Below are positions 15,731-22,033 of a DNA stretch of 34,011 bases, piece by piece (the first letter of the stretch is position 1; each line of letters starts with the position of its first letter). The stretch spans positions 1-34,011 of IMG/VR virus record IMGVR_UViG_3300031857_000719; one strand, written 5' to 3'. The translations under genes were made by a program, and so were the position numbers. The notes under the pieces were generated by a model that ran no database searches, was not told where the DNA came from, and worked only from the letters and a program-made list of their open reading frames with translations. The stretch is from a virus.

Positions 15731-15930
15731 GGCGCGATCATCGCACGCTACGGGGTAGGAATTATGAAGGCCCGGGAGCGCTCCGCCCTCGCCGCCTGTA
15801 TCCTGAAGGTACCGCCGGTCCCCGCGCGCGGTGCGCTTCCCGGCGCGCCCGCGAAGGCCCCAAGCGCCCGCCGCCTCGTCGTTGGCTATTCAGTGCCGGG
15901 GGCGCGACGCGCGGCGCCCCCGGCGCGCCT

Positions 15931-15952
15931 TTATCCACAGGGCTGTGGATAG
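15931..15952. promoter_or_regulatory. Inverted pair of DnaA boxes
   Basis: TTATCCACA at 15931-15939 is a perfect match to the DnaA box consensus. It is followed by the inverted TGTGGATAG at 15944-15952. TATCCACAG and CTGTGGATA form a 9-bp inverted repeat around GG. Another exact TTATCCACA lies at 16934. Together they suggest DnaA-dependent replication or DnaA control of the adjacent gene. Confidence 0.75.
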
Positions 15953-16014
15953 TTCTGGAATGCCCACCTAACGCGCTAAACGGGCCTATACGGGGCGCGG
16001 AGGCTCGGGGAGGT

Positions 16015-16038
16015 TCCAGCTCCAGCTCCAGCTCCAGC
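16015..16038. repeat. TCCAGC tandem repeat
   Basis: Four perfect tandem copies of the hexamer TCCAGC lie between the DnaA-box pair and the rep promoter. It may be a protein-binding array or a slippage-prone microsatellite; the sequence alone does not decide. Confidence 0.8.
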
Positions 16039-16079
16039 TGCCGCGTGCTGCGGGCGATCCTATGCCCGAGATCTGCGCT

Positions 16080-16107
16080 TTGCGGACGCAACGGCAGGGG
16101 GTACAAA
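16080..16107 (+). promoter_or_regulatory. Possible promoter of the replication gene
   Basis: TTGCGG (16080-16085), a 16-bp spacer and TACAAA (16102-16107) form a moderate sigma-70-like promoter. It would give a leader of about 145 nt upstream of the gene at 16258, covering the antisense RNA region. Confidence 0.4.
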
Positions 16108-16118
16108 ATAGGAACGAC

Positions 16119-16197
16119 AAAAGAGAAAGCCCCGGGGGTTGTAGGCCCGGGGCTTCTCCAAAACGGACTTGCCCGTAGCAAGCCGCGCTCATCACCA
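16119..16197 (-). ncRNA. Putative antisense (countertranscript) RNA in the rep leader
   Basis: On the minus strand a promoter-like sequence (16232-16204) would start a transcript near 16197. The RNA would form a small hairpin (CTTGC/GCAAG) and then a very strong one: GAGAAGCCCCGGG pairs with CCCGGGGCTTTCTC (16158-16146 with 16136-16123, one bulged A), followed by TTTT (16122-16119), i.e. an intrinsic terminator in this orientation only. Two stem-loops, about 80 nt, antisense to the leader of a replication gene: this is the layout of plasmid copy-control antisense RNAs. Inferred from sequence only. Confidence 0.5.
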
Positions 16198-16203
16198 GAC
16201 CTC

Positions 16204-16232
16204 AATATCGTAGCGCGACTCGATCCGGTCAA
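16204..16232 (-). promoter_or_regulatory. Promoter of the putative antisense RNA
   Basis: Reading the minus strand, TTGACC (16232-16227), a 17-bp spacer and GATATT (16209-16204). The -35 is 5 of 6 to consensus and the -10 is 4 of 6. Its predicted start point is about 75-80 bases from a minus-strand terminator. Confidence 0.45.
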
Positions 16233-16257
16233 GACAGTTTCTCCGGGGGATCATCGA

Positions 16258-16896
16258 GTGAGCAGCAACGGGAAGCGGCAGGGCGGGCGACGGCCAAAGG
16301 GCGGCGACGAGAGCGCGATCATCGCGCAGCTGTCGAAGGAAGAGCGCTGGTGGCGTGCGCAGGAACGTTACGGTTCAAAGGGCACTCAGGCCCTTTTCAT
16401 TAACCCCCAGATTTTCAACCCTAGCTTCCTGCCCGGTTTCACGGCGAACGAGCTTTTTTGGATGCAAGCGGTTCACTTCGTTTGCCGGGATTGGAGATCG
16501 TGGCGCGTGATGATCGCAGAGCCGTTCCTGCGCGCTGGACTGAATGGCCGTGGGAACGACAGTCACGGCTTTCACGTCCGCTGTAAGGAAAAGTGGGAGC
16601 ACGCGGGTTTCATCCGGCCCGTCGAAAAATGCGGGAAGTCGAAGTTTCACATCGTTGCGCCGATTCTTAGCACTCCCTATGCGGCCGAGAAGCTCGCCCA
16701 TTATCACGCAGCGCAAACGCTCCTCACCCGAGCCCTGGATCAGGCAAGGCGTGAACGCCTAGCTGCCGAGCGAGAACGGCGCCGCCTTGAGGCCGAGAAG
16801 CGAAAAGCGATGCTCGACTGGGCGGCAGAAGCGCGAAAGGCCACGAAAGAGGGACGTGAAGTCCCGGAACCATGGAATTCGGCCCCTCGGCTGTGA
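16258..16896 (+). CDS. Putative replication initiator (Rep-like), winged-helix plus coiled coil
   Basis: A 212-residue protein starting at GTG 16258 with GGGGGA upstream. The N-terminus is basic (GKRQGGRRPKGG). Residues about 50-135 look like a helix-turn-helix/winged-helix region (FTANELFWMQAVHFVCRDWR, then GFIRPVEKCGKSKFHIVAPI). Residues about 150-195 form a Lys/Arg/Glu-rich coiled coil (ARRERLAAERERRRLEAEKR). It lies between DnaA boxes and the iteron cluster, with a possible antisense RNA in its leader, which is why I infer an initiator that binds the iterons and recruits DnaA and host helicase. No known Rep family was recognised; it could be another DNA-binding regulator. Confidence 0.5.
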   Translation: MSSNGKRQGGRRPKGGDESAIIAQLSKEERWWRAQERYGSKGTQALFINPQIFNPSFLPGFTANELFWMQAVHFVCRDWRSWRVMIAEPFLRAGLNGRGNDSHGFHVRCKEKWEHAGFIRPVEKCGKSKFHIVAPILSTPYAAEKLAHYHAAQTLLTRALDQARRERLAAERERRRLEAEKRKAMLDWAAEARKATKEGREVPEPWNSAPRL

Positions 16897-16933
16897 TGCC
16901 GCAGAACCTTTGTGGACGGGATTTACCGGAAAG

Positions 16934-17098
16934 TTATCCACAGCTCGGATCTTTAAGATCATCGAGTCCTGCCGCGTCGTGCGTGAAAGCGCCGCAATAA
17001 AAGGGGACTTCAACGACGATGATCTTAAAGGACCGAACGATGATCGTTAAGATCAGCGTGCTGCTCCGCGTCGTGCGGAGACGATGATCTTTAAGATC
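16934..17098. other. Candidate iteron-type replication origin
   Basis: A DnaA box TTATCCACA (16934-16942) is followed by four 17-bp repeats with consensus CGATGATCTTWAAGATC: 16948-16964 (inverted), 17017-17033, 17038-17054 and 17082-17098. Starts of the last three are 21 and 44 bp apart, close to whole helical turns. The repeats carry seven GATC sites within about 150 bp, which in a Dam-positive host would be methylation targets. A hairpin CTCCGC/GCGGAG lies at 17064-17080, and CCGCGTCGTGCG occurs twice. Repeats, DnaA box and adjacent initiator-like gene match iteron plasmid origins. Confidence 0.68.
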
Positions 17099-17366
17099 GC
17101 CACTCTCTTAGTTAGTATTTTGTCTTAGGCGGCGCACCGCGTTATACGCTTTTGCGTTGAACGCGGGCGGTGTTCACGAGCGACGTCCCGCTCTACGTCG
17201 GGCAGGAAAGTGGAACGCGCCCCGGGGCGCGTGAAAGGCGGGGAAAGCGGATTCAGTCACGAGCGACCCGTGCGTAGCATCGTCGGCGCTACTGCGATGT
17301 CCCTGATCCAAAGGCCGGTGGTTAGTACGGAGGAAGAGCACGAACCGTGCCGACTCGGATGAGCGA
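17099..17366. other. Hairpin-rich non-coding region
   Basis: No gene is seen in this 268-bp stretch. It holds a nested hairpin at 17135-17172 (CACCG/CGGTG, CGTT/AACG, ACGC/GCGT with a TTTT loop), CGACGT/ACGTCG at 17181-17200, a perfect 18-bp palindrome at 17215-17232 (ACGCGCCCC/GGGGCGCGT) and the direct repeat TCACGAGCGAC at 17174 and 17257. An AT-rich patch at 17106-17127 could be a melting element. It may be part of the origin or encode a structured RNA. Confidence 0.55.
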
Positions 17367-17609
17367 TCACCACGAGCAGAGACGCGTTACGGCTCGTTGA
17401 ACTGCGAGCCCGAAGTCGGCCCCCGAAGAACTCTGCGCCATCGCCGCTTGCTCAAAGCAACGATTGAAAAGCTCCTTTTTTTCGTCGGTCAGCTGGCCTT
17501 CCTCGACGGCGTCCCCGATCAGGCGAACGAGCTGCTCCGCGTGCCGCTCCATCGAAGAGTTCGCCGTAGGTACGACGCTCTTCTTTTTTTTGGGACGAAC
17601 GCCAATCAT
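17367..17609 (-). CDS. Small helical protein downstream of a winged-helix regulator
   Basis: An 80-residue protein with a basic N-terminus (GVRPKKKKS) and helical remainder (SMERHAEQLVRLIGDAVEEG, then KKELFNRCFEQAAMAQ). Its ATG overlaps the upstream gene's stop by 4 nt, so the two are translationally coupled. It could be a partner of that regulator or a replication control protein, given the adjacent origin. The family is not recognised. Confidence 0.6.
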   Translation of the reverse strand: MIGVRPKKKKSVVPTANSSMERHAEQLVRLIGDAVEEGQLTDEKKELFNRCFEQAAMAQSSSGADFGLAVQRAVTRLCSW

Positions 17610-17935
17610 GCCTTCCTCCTGCGTTTGACAAGAATTCCGGCTGCGAGACAGCGCTCGATCGCTCGGACCGCCGCCGTGGTCGAGACGCCGGAGTACTGCG
17701 CGATCTCCAAAACGCTGATCTCCGCGAACGACTTTTGCAGGCCGAAGGCGTGGTGCTTGAGAACGTCGAGCACACAGTGCGTGTGCTCCTCCATCGAACT
17801 TTCGGCGATGAGCCTCTCGAGCGAGCGAGCGTCCGATACGGCGGGCGAAAAATGGAAGACGCGACGGCTTTTCAGCCGCCGGAGTTCGTTTCGTCGCTCC
17901 CTTTCATCCATGCCCCGCGGCAGCTTCTCACCCAC
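17606..17935 (-). CDS. Winged-helix DNA-binding regulator
   Basis: A 109-residue protein. Residues about 65-105 form a clear helix-turn-helix/winged helix (SVLEIAQYSGVSTTAAVRAI, then ERCLAAGILVKRRRK), with a basic N-terminus. The GTG start at 17935 has GGAGG upstream with good spacing; the ATG at 17911 lacks such a site. It is divergent from the small gene at 17983 and coupled to the gene below it. It probably regulates lysogeny or replication. Confidence 0.68.
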   Translation of the reverse strand: MGEKLPRGMDERERRNELRRLKSRRVFHFSPAVSDARSLERLIAESSMEEHTHCVLDVLKHHAFGLQKSFAEISVLEIAQYSGVSTTAAVRAIERCLAAGILVKRRRKA

Positions 17936-17947
17936 GGCGCGCCTCCG

Positions 17948-17976
17948 TTGTCGCCGCCAAGGCCGCCGTGTAGATT
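17948..17976 (+). promoter_or_regulatory. Possible leaderless promoter of the 17983 gene
   Basis: TTGTCG (17948-17953), a 17-bp spacer and TAGATT (17971-17976), followed by six bases and the ATG at 17983. Transcription would start at the A of ATG. The same geometry occurs at 19979, 20259 and 25941. Confidence 0.42.
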
Positions 17977-17982
17977 TCCGGG

Positions 17983-18189
17983 ATGGATGAAAAAAGCGAG
18001 AAGCAGCGTTCCGACCTTGAGATTACTGCGGAACTGAGTCGAGTTAGGGAATCGTTGTGGGAACTCCTGCCTCGGTGCCGCGTGCTTTCACCGTGCGCGG
18101 CTTTGCAGTCGCGATGGGCCGCGAAAATGGCCGGTGTCATCGCTGGGATCGACGAGTTGCATTCAGACATTTCCGACAACCGGCGCTGA
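17983..18189 (+). CDS. Small hypothetical protein between regulator and attP
   Basis: A 68-residue protein (MDEKSEKQRSDLEITAELSR, then ESLWELLPRCRVLSP). It appears mostly helical with no membrane segment. No Shine-Dalgarno site precedes the ATG, but a leaderless promoter is possible. Its position divergent to the winged-helix gene and next to attP would suit a small immunity or excision factor, but nothing in the sequence proves that. Confidence 0.45.
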   Translation: MDEKSEKQRSDLEITAELSRVRESLWELLPRCRVLSPCAALQSRWAAKMAGVIAGIDELHSDISDNRR

Positions 18190-18248
18190 ATTTCCGATCG
18201 CTTCGCCATCGAGATCCCCCAATCCCTCTACCCATTCGGGTAAATTTC

Positions 18249-18300
18249 TGGTGGGTCCCACAGGGGTCGAACCTGTGACCTCTACCATGTCAAGGTAGAG
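18249..18300 (-). other. attP core: 3' half of a tRNA-Val(GAC) gene
   Basis: Read on the minus strand, these 52 bases give a complete anticodon arm CTCTACC-TTGACAT-GGTAGAG (anticodon GAC), a variable region, a T arm (CACAGG-TTCGACC-CCTGTG) and the 3' acceptor strand GGGACCCA with CCA. Upstream sequence does not form the D arm or 5' acceptor strand, so only the 3' half is present. Phages that integrate in tRNA genes carry exactly such a 3' half so that the host tRNA is restored. The integrase gene is adjacent. The host site should be tRNA-Val(GAC). Confidence 0.88.
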
Positions 18301-18360
18301 GTCTATTTCCGAAGGGTAGAGGGCCTACTGAGCGAGGCTCGTTTCGAGAGGTAGAGGTCT
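18293..18360. repeat. Possible integrase arm-binding repeats
   Basis: AGGTAGAGGTCT occurs at 18293-18304 and 18349-18360, with a variant AGGGTAGAGGG at 18313-18323 between them. They flank the core and reach into the end of the integrase gene. Direct repeats beside a tRNA-derived core fit arm-type sites of a tyrosine integrase. Confidence 0.5.
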
Positions 18361-19317
18361 GCGCGGCTTCGCCCGCGTGCGGCCGCGCCGCCGGCGATCG
18401 CGCATAGTCGCGCTCGCCCGGTGCAGGTCGCTCGGGCCGAGCCGCTCGTACCACTCGCGCACGATCTTCTCGCTGTTCCCGAGAATTTTCGCAGTCGCGG
18501 ACATGCTCGCACCACGGCGAAGCATCCAGGTGGCGCATGTGATCCTGAGGTCCGCCCACCGGCACCTCACCTTCGCCCGGCGCTTGCACGCTTGCCACGC
18601 CGTCTTGTGGTCGCGCTTCGCTTTGTTCAAGTCGTACCGACTCGGGAAAACCTGGTCCGATTGAGCGTTGAACATTCGCTTCCTGCACTTCGGGTAGAGG
18701 TCCGCGTTGAGCGGCACGTCGCGCGGCCGGCCGGTCTTCCTACTGACGATTCGAACCATCCGCCGTTCCCAATCGAAGTCGGTCCACTTGAGGCCCAGGA
18801 GCTCCCCGCGCCGAAGCCCCATCTTGAGCGCGAGCTCGATCATAAATTTGAGCTCGGCGCCCGCTGCGCGAAGAAGCTTCTTCACCTCGACGGGTAGGAT
18901 CTCTCGGCCGACCGATCCCTTTGCGTCGGGCATTCGTAGAAACGGCCGCCGGTCGATGTATCGACGCTGCTCGGCGAGGCGCAGGATCATCGTCATGTAC
19001 TTCTTGTCATCGAAGAACGTGCAGCCCGGAAGCTTCGCCTGACGGGCGACGATGTACGAGCTCCACTCGGCTTCCCCGATTTCGGTGATCCAGTAGCCAC
19101 CGAAGTGCGAGGTCAGTCGAGGAACGATATGCCGCGCGAGCGCGTAGGTGCCCGGCGCGCACTTCTTCTTCTTCTCGAGAACGTCACCTGCCAGTGCCGA
19201 AAAACGCGCGTTCGGTTTCCAGAACAGGGAACGGATCCACTTCCAAACGACGAGCAACATACCCGCGACAACATGTGCAAGCCTGCGACCGCCGGCAGCC
19301 GAGAAAAGAATCGACAC
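18325..19317 (-). CDS. int: Tyrosine integrase with substituted catalytic positions
   Basis: A 330-residue site-specific recombinase. The core-binding part spans about residues 38-130; the catalytic part follows. Visible motifs: KMGLRRGELLGLKW (Arg I, R169), VSRKTGRPRDVPL (Lys, K194), WADLRITCATWMLRRG (Arg II, R258) and ILGNSEKIVREWYERL (Tyr nucleophile, Y290). In the HxxR box the usual His is Ala255, and the later His/Trp position is Asn281, both departures from the family norm. attP with tRNA-Val sequence lies just beyond the stop. Two starts are possible, GTG 19317 and ATG 19260; neither has a strong ribosome site. The first about 30 residues are hydrophobic and may not be translated. Confidence 0.85.
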   Translation of the reverse strand: MSILFSAAGGRRLAHVVAGMLLVVWKWIRSLFWKPNARFSALAGDVLEKKKKCAPGTYALARHIVPRLTSHFGGYWITEIGEAEWSSYIVARQAKLPGCTFFDDKKYMTMILRLAEQRRYIDRRPFLRMPDAKGSVGREILPVEVKKLLRAAGAELKFMIELALKMGLRRGELLGLKWTDFDWERRMVRIVSRKTGRPRDVPLNADLYPKCRKRMFNAQSDQVFPSRYDLNKAKRDHKTAWQACKRRAKVRCRWADLRITCATWMLRRGASMSATAKILGNSEKIVREWYERLGPSDLHRASATMRDRRRRGRTRAKPRRPLPLETSLAQ

Positions 19318-19497
19318 CGGCGGGCGTATTCTGCACCCGCATCCTTTTGGTTTAGTAGCTGCGGCCGACTATGAATCGAACAGGTGGTTTCGCGTCGAAG
19401 AATCAGACGGCCTCAACCATTCAAACAAAACCCGGTTTACGCGTTGCGTCAACCGCGGAAAGCGGCTGCGCCAACGTTTTCGGAGGGGAGGTCCCCC

Positions 19498-19758
19498 TTA
19501 CCGGTTCTTCACGCGGACCCGCCGAATTCGCCCCGTCGCGGCCCACGCGCCGCCGCGGAGAGGCGTCAGCCGCTCCACCCGGTAGCGCGCGCCGACGTCG
19601 CGAAGCCGCTTCGGGAAGCGCACCCAGCCCGCACGGTCGACCGGGCGTACGCGGGCGCGGTCGCCGTCGAGCACCACTTCGACGACGACGCCGGCGGCCG
19701 CCGCGCGCTGGGGCTCGTCGCCCAGGAACGGAAGCTCGAGCTGCAGGGCCGCGGTCAT
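19498..19758 (-). CDS. Small basic protein downstream of a zinc-binding gene
   Basis: An 86-residue protein starting at the ATG that overlaps the upstream gene's TGA by 4 nt. The N-terminus (LQLELPFLGDEP) is followed by beta-like, Arg-rich segments (RARVRPVDRAGWVRFPKRLR) and a basic C-terminus (IRRVRVKNR). It might bind nucleic acid, but no family is recognised. The 180 bp between it and the integrase start contain no clear gene. Confidence 0.6.
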   Translation of the reverse strand: MTAALQLELPFLGDEPQRAAAAGVVVEVVLDGDRARVRPVDRAGWVRFPKRLRDVGARYRVERLTPLRGGAWAATGRIRRVRVKNR

Positions 19759-19979
19759 TGGACGAGGCGAAGGCCCGGCACGGCGGGCGGAATCGGAAGC
19801 GGCGCCGGCATTCTCCCCACGTACTCGACATGGTAGAGCCTCCGACAGTCGAGTTGCCGACACTCCGCGCTGACCTTCCCCGGTTGCCCGCGAAAATCGA
19901 GATATACTTCCTCGCCGCAAGCACAGCGAATTCCGGTTCGCTCCGCGTGCGTTTTATCGTCGACAAATGGCTTACTCAT
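19755..19979 (-). CDS. Zinc-ribbon-like small protein
   Basis: A 74-residue protein with Cys pairs arranged IRCACGEEVYLDFRG and SAECRQLDCRRLYH, suggesting a zinc-binding fold, and a Pro-rich C-terminus. No Shine-Dalgarno site is visible; a promoter with its -10 six bases before the ATG suggests a leaderless transcript. It is the first gene of a two-gene unit with the 19498 gene. Function unknown. Confidence 0.65.
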   Translation of the reverse strand: MSKPFVDDKTHAERTGIRCACGEEVYLDFRGQPGKVSAECRQLDCRRLYHVEYVGRMPAPLPIPPAVPGLRLVQ

Positions 19980-19985
19980 ACTTCG

Positions 19986-20013
19986 ACCATAGCACCAGCG
20001 GATCGGTGCGCAA
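19986..20013 (-). promoter_or_regulatory. Possible leaderless promoter of the 19979 gene
   Basis: On the minus strand TTGCGC (20013-20008), a 16-bp spacer, TATGGT (19991-19986), then six bases to the ATG at 19979. Confidence 0.42.
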
Positions 20014-20064
20014 GCGTTTTCAGACCTGCTTTATCGACGATAAAATATCAATCGTTTCGATCGA

Positions 20065-20259
20065 TTACGCCTTTGATTGGCGACGAGCCCACGCGACGTA
20101 GTCTTTCAGGATCTCGGAAACCAAGTGAGAGACGCTGCAGCCCTTTTTCTTCGCCGCCTCTTTGAGCCACTTGACCACGGATCGCGGAGGCGAGCCACAT
20201 ACCTGCTCCGTTGGTTCCGGTGCTGCGATGTCGTTCGGGCTGCGAAACGGTCCGTTCAT
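20065..20259 (-). CDS. Ribbon-helix-helix repressor-like protein
   Basis: A 64-residue protein. Residues 24-64 (SPPRSVVKWLKEAAKKKGCS, then VSHLVSEILKDYVAW) have the pattern of Arc/CopG-type ribbon-helix-helix proteins: a short strand, a Lys-rich helix, a Gly turn and a second helix. It is transcribed divergently from the early operon and probably represses that promoter and its own. The ATG at 20259 is chosen over a GTG at 20283 because a promoter would start transcription at this ATG. Confidence 0.7.
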   Translation of the reverse strand: MNGPFRSPNDIAAPEPTEQVCGSPPRSVVKWLKEAAKKKGCSVSHLVSEILKDYVAWARRQSKA

Positions 20260-20265
20260 ACTTAA

Positions 20266-20294
20266 GGTATACGTAATCAACACTTATATCTCAA
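20266..20294 (-). promoter_or_regulatory. Promoter of the ribbon-helix-helix gene, leaderless
   Basis: On the minus strand TTGAGA (20294-20289), a 17-bp spacer, TATACC (20271-20266), six bases, then the ATG. Expected start point is the A of ATG. It lies back to back with the early + promoter at 20306. Confidence 0.6.
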
Positions 20295-20305
20295 GTAAAT
20301 ATTAA

Positions 20306-20334
20306 TTGCCACGTTCGACACGCAGCGTTATAAT
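20306..20334 (+). promoter_or_regulatory. Strong early promoter
   Basis: TTGCCA (20306-20311), exactly 17 bp, and a perfect TATAAT (20329-20334). The two -35 elements of the divergent promoters are only 11 bp apart, a good place for shared repressor binding. The transcript leader contains a perfect 8-bp hairpin, GGGCCAGC/GCTGGCCC at 20346-20366, with no T run, so probably a 5' stabilising or regulatory hairpin and not a terminator. Confidence 0.82.
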
Positions 20335-20383
20335 GGGACTAGAACGGGCCAGCGAGGTGCTGGCCCAATACGGTAGGTGCTCC

Positions 20384-20695
20384 ATGTCCCAGGTTCTCCA
20401 ACGGTCCCCGGTCGAACTGGTCCCCAACATCGAGGAAGCAGCGCTCGAGTACATGCGCCTCAAAGCGCAGGCGGCGGAGCTCGATGCCGCAATGAAGCGG
20501 CTTCGCAACGTCATCGAGGTCGCGATCGCCGAAGAGCCTGAGAAGCGAGCGGTCATCGCGGGCTTTCGGTTCGCCCTCGTCACTGTCGAGCGCGACAACT
20601 TCAACCTGAAGAAGGCGCTCGAGAAGCTCGACGGCCGCGTGCTCCGTCCGTACATCACGACGAGCCGCTACACGATGCTCAAAGTCTCCGAGTGA
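20384..20695 (+). CDS. First gene of the early operon, helical protein
   Basis: A 103-residue protein with an N-terminal coiled coil (EAALEYMRLKAQAAELDAAM, then KRLRNVIEVAIAEE) and a C-terminal beta/alpha part (VIAGFRFALVTVERDNFNLK, then LEKLDGRVLRPYITTSRY). It resembles, distantly, small Gp157/nuclease-inhibitor-like proteins that accompany phage recombination genes, but I cannot confirm a family. The ATG after GGTAGGTGCTCC is preferred over upstream starts that lie inside the leader hairpin. Confidence 0.62.
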   Translation: MSQVLQRSPVELVPNIEEAALEYMRLKAQAAELDAAMKRLRNVIEVAIAEEPEKRAVIAGFRFALVTVERDNFNLKKALEKLDGRVLRPYITTSRYTMLKVSE

Positions 20696-20723
20696 GAAGG
20701 CCGATTGGAGTGATGGAGGTCGT

Positions 20724-21038
20724 ATGTACTGGGCTCACTGCAAGCACTGCCAAGACCACTTCGAGACGAAGAAGGGGGCCTGCCCTGGCTGCCGCTCCGA
20801 AGACACGATGAGTGTCGACAGCGGCGCGGAGAACGGCTGCGCCGAATGCATCGAGCTCTATCGCGTCGAGCTCGAGCTCAAGCGGCCGCGCGAGCTCGTG
20901 ACGGCGAACGAACGCGCTGAGCTCATCCGAACACTCCGCTGGGCGATCGCAACACTTCGTGCGCTCGACGTCGCGGCAAGCGACCCGGATCTCCAAACGG
21001 CGATGGCGACGCTTCGAAAGGCGGAGGACCGACGATGA
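20724..21038 (+). CDS. Zinc-ribbon early protein
   Basis: A 104-residue protein. The N-terminus has CKHC...CPGC pairs (MYWAHCKHCQDHFETKKGAC, then PGCRSED) typical of a zinc ribbon, plus CAEC near residue 40, followed by a helical region (ERAELIRTLRWAIATLRALD). A TGGAGG site precedes the ATG. It overlaps the exonuclease gene by 4 nt, so may be produced with it. Function unknown. Confidence 0.68.
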   Translation: MYWAHCKHCQDHFETKKGACPGCRSEDTMSVDSGAENGCAECIELYRVELELKRPRELVTANERAELIRTLRWAIATLRALDVAASDPDLQTAMATLRKAEDRR

Positions 21039-21640
21039 AAGCTCGTGAACACGCGGCGTGGCTGAGCTGGCGCGACCAGGGCGTAGGCTCCTCCGACGCT
21101 CCGATCATCATGAAGACGTCGCCGTGGACGACGCCGTTCGAGCTGTGGGCGAGGAAGACCGGAAGGCTTCTCCCGCAGCGGCAGAACGAAGCGATGCGCC
21201 GAGGGCTTCGGCTCGAGCCGCGGGCGCGGCGCATCTTCGAGGAGAAGACCGGCATCACGATGCCACCGGCGAAGGGCGAGCATCGGGTTCACAACTTCAT
21301 GCGGGCAACGTTCGACGGTATCAACCACGAGAAGAAGTGCCTCCTCGAGATGAAGTGCCCGGGACGCCAAGACCACGAGGTCGCGCTCGCCGGCCGCGTT
21401 CCCGAGAAGTACGTCTGGCAGACGGTCCACCAGCTCTTCGTCGCGGAGCTCCCGGTGCTCTACTACTGGTCCTACTACAACGACGACGACTGCGCGCTCG
21501 TCGTTGTCGAGCGAAACCGGAAGCTCGAAAACCAGCTCGTCCCCGAAGCGATGCGCTTCTGGAAGCACGTCGTCGACGACGTGCCGCCGCCTTTTGAGAT
21601 TCCTAAGGTCACAGCTTCAAAAACTCACGGAAGGAAGTAA
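21035..21640 (+). CDS. YqaJ-family recombination exonuclease
   Basis: A 201-residue protein with the family's motifs in order: GVGSSDAPIIMKTSPWTTPF (GxS/D.. start motif), a Glu in RRGLRLEPRARRIFEEKTG, then RATFDGINHEKKCLLEMKCP (catalytic D...ExK) and YVWQTVHQLFVAE (Q...H/Y helix). These are the residues of lambda Exo/YqaJ-type PD-(D/E)xK nucleases, which resect double-stranded ends for annealing-type recombination. No matching single-strand annealing protein was recognised nearby. It is slightly smaller than many YqaJ proteins but seems complete. Confidence 0.88.
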   Translation: MKAREHAAWLSWRDQGVGSSDAPIIMKTSPWTTPFELWARKTGRLLPQRQNEAMRRGLRLEPRARRIFEEKTGITMPPAKGEHRVHNFMRATFDGINHEKKCLLEMKCPGRQDHEVALAGRVPEKYVWQTVHQLFVAELPVLYYWSYYNDDDCALVVVERNRKLENQLVPEAMRFWKHVVDDVPPPFEIPKVTASKTHGRK

Positions 21641-21643
21641 CCG

Positions 21644-22033
21644 ATGAAAGCAGTACCGCCGTCCGCCGCCGCCCCACAGTATTCGGCAGCGGACATTGTG
21701 CAAATCCTCGAGCGCGCGAAAGCGCTCGGCGTGCGCCAGCTCAAGCTCGAAGGCTTCGAGGCCAGCTGGGACATCCCGCAGTTGCCGCCCGTGTCGGCCG
21801 CCGCTCCGCCGATGGTCGACGACGGCGCAGCCGGCGGGTACCGCGCGCCGGCGGCCGCGCCGCCGCCACCACGCGCGGACGGCCCGCGCGAGAACGTGCG
21901 TCTAGTCAAAGAGTGGTGCCCCGACTGCCGCAGCCAAATGGAGCTCGGCCGCTGGGACAAGCCCTACTGCAAGCGCTGCTACATGGAGAAGAAAGACCGC
22001 GAGCGGCAGAGCTATGGCGGAGGACGGCGATGA
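21644..22033 (+). CDS. Pro-rich protein with C-terminal zinc ribbon
   Basis: A 129-residue protein. N-terminal helix (ADIVQILERAKALGVRQLKL), an Ala/Pro-rich linker (residues 50-80) and a C-terminal zinc ribbon (EWCPDCRSQMELGRWDKPYC, then KRCYMEKKDRER). It starts 3 bp after the exonuclease gene. The domain layout suggests protein or nucleic-acid binding in recombination or replication, but no family is recognised. Confidence 0.62.
   Translation: MKAVPPSAAAPQYSAADIVQILERAKALGVRQLKLEGFEASWDIPQLPPVSAAAPPMVDDGAAGGYRAPAAAPPPPRADGPRENVRLVKEWCPDCRSQMELGRWDKPYCKRCYMEKKDRERQSYGGGRR

Larger units (their letters stand above)
15731..16257. other. Non-coding region upstream of the putative replication gene
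   Basis: This 527-bp stretch has no convincing gene. It holds paired DnaA-box-like sequences, a TCCAGC tandem repeat, a possible rep promoter and a possible antisense RNA, which are listed separately. An in-frame extension of the rep reading frame runs back through it, but it has low-complexity content and no credible start. Confidence 0.7.

Noticed and set aside
16015-16038. CRISPR-like repeat
   Set aside because: Four adjoining hexamers without spacers; a simple tandem repeat.
15679-16257. N-terminal extension of the rep-like protein
   Set aside because: The in-frame extension crosses DnaA boxes, a hexamer repeat and a strong hairpin, and lacks protein-like composition; GTG 16258 has a GGGGGA site.
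18249-18300. A functional tRNA gene
   Set aside because: Only the anticodon arm, T arm and 3' acceptor strand are present; the preceding bases cannot form a D arm or 5' acceptor strand.
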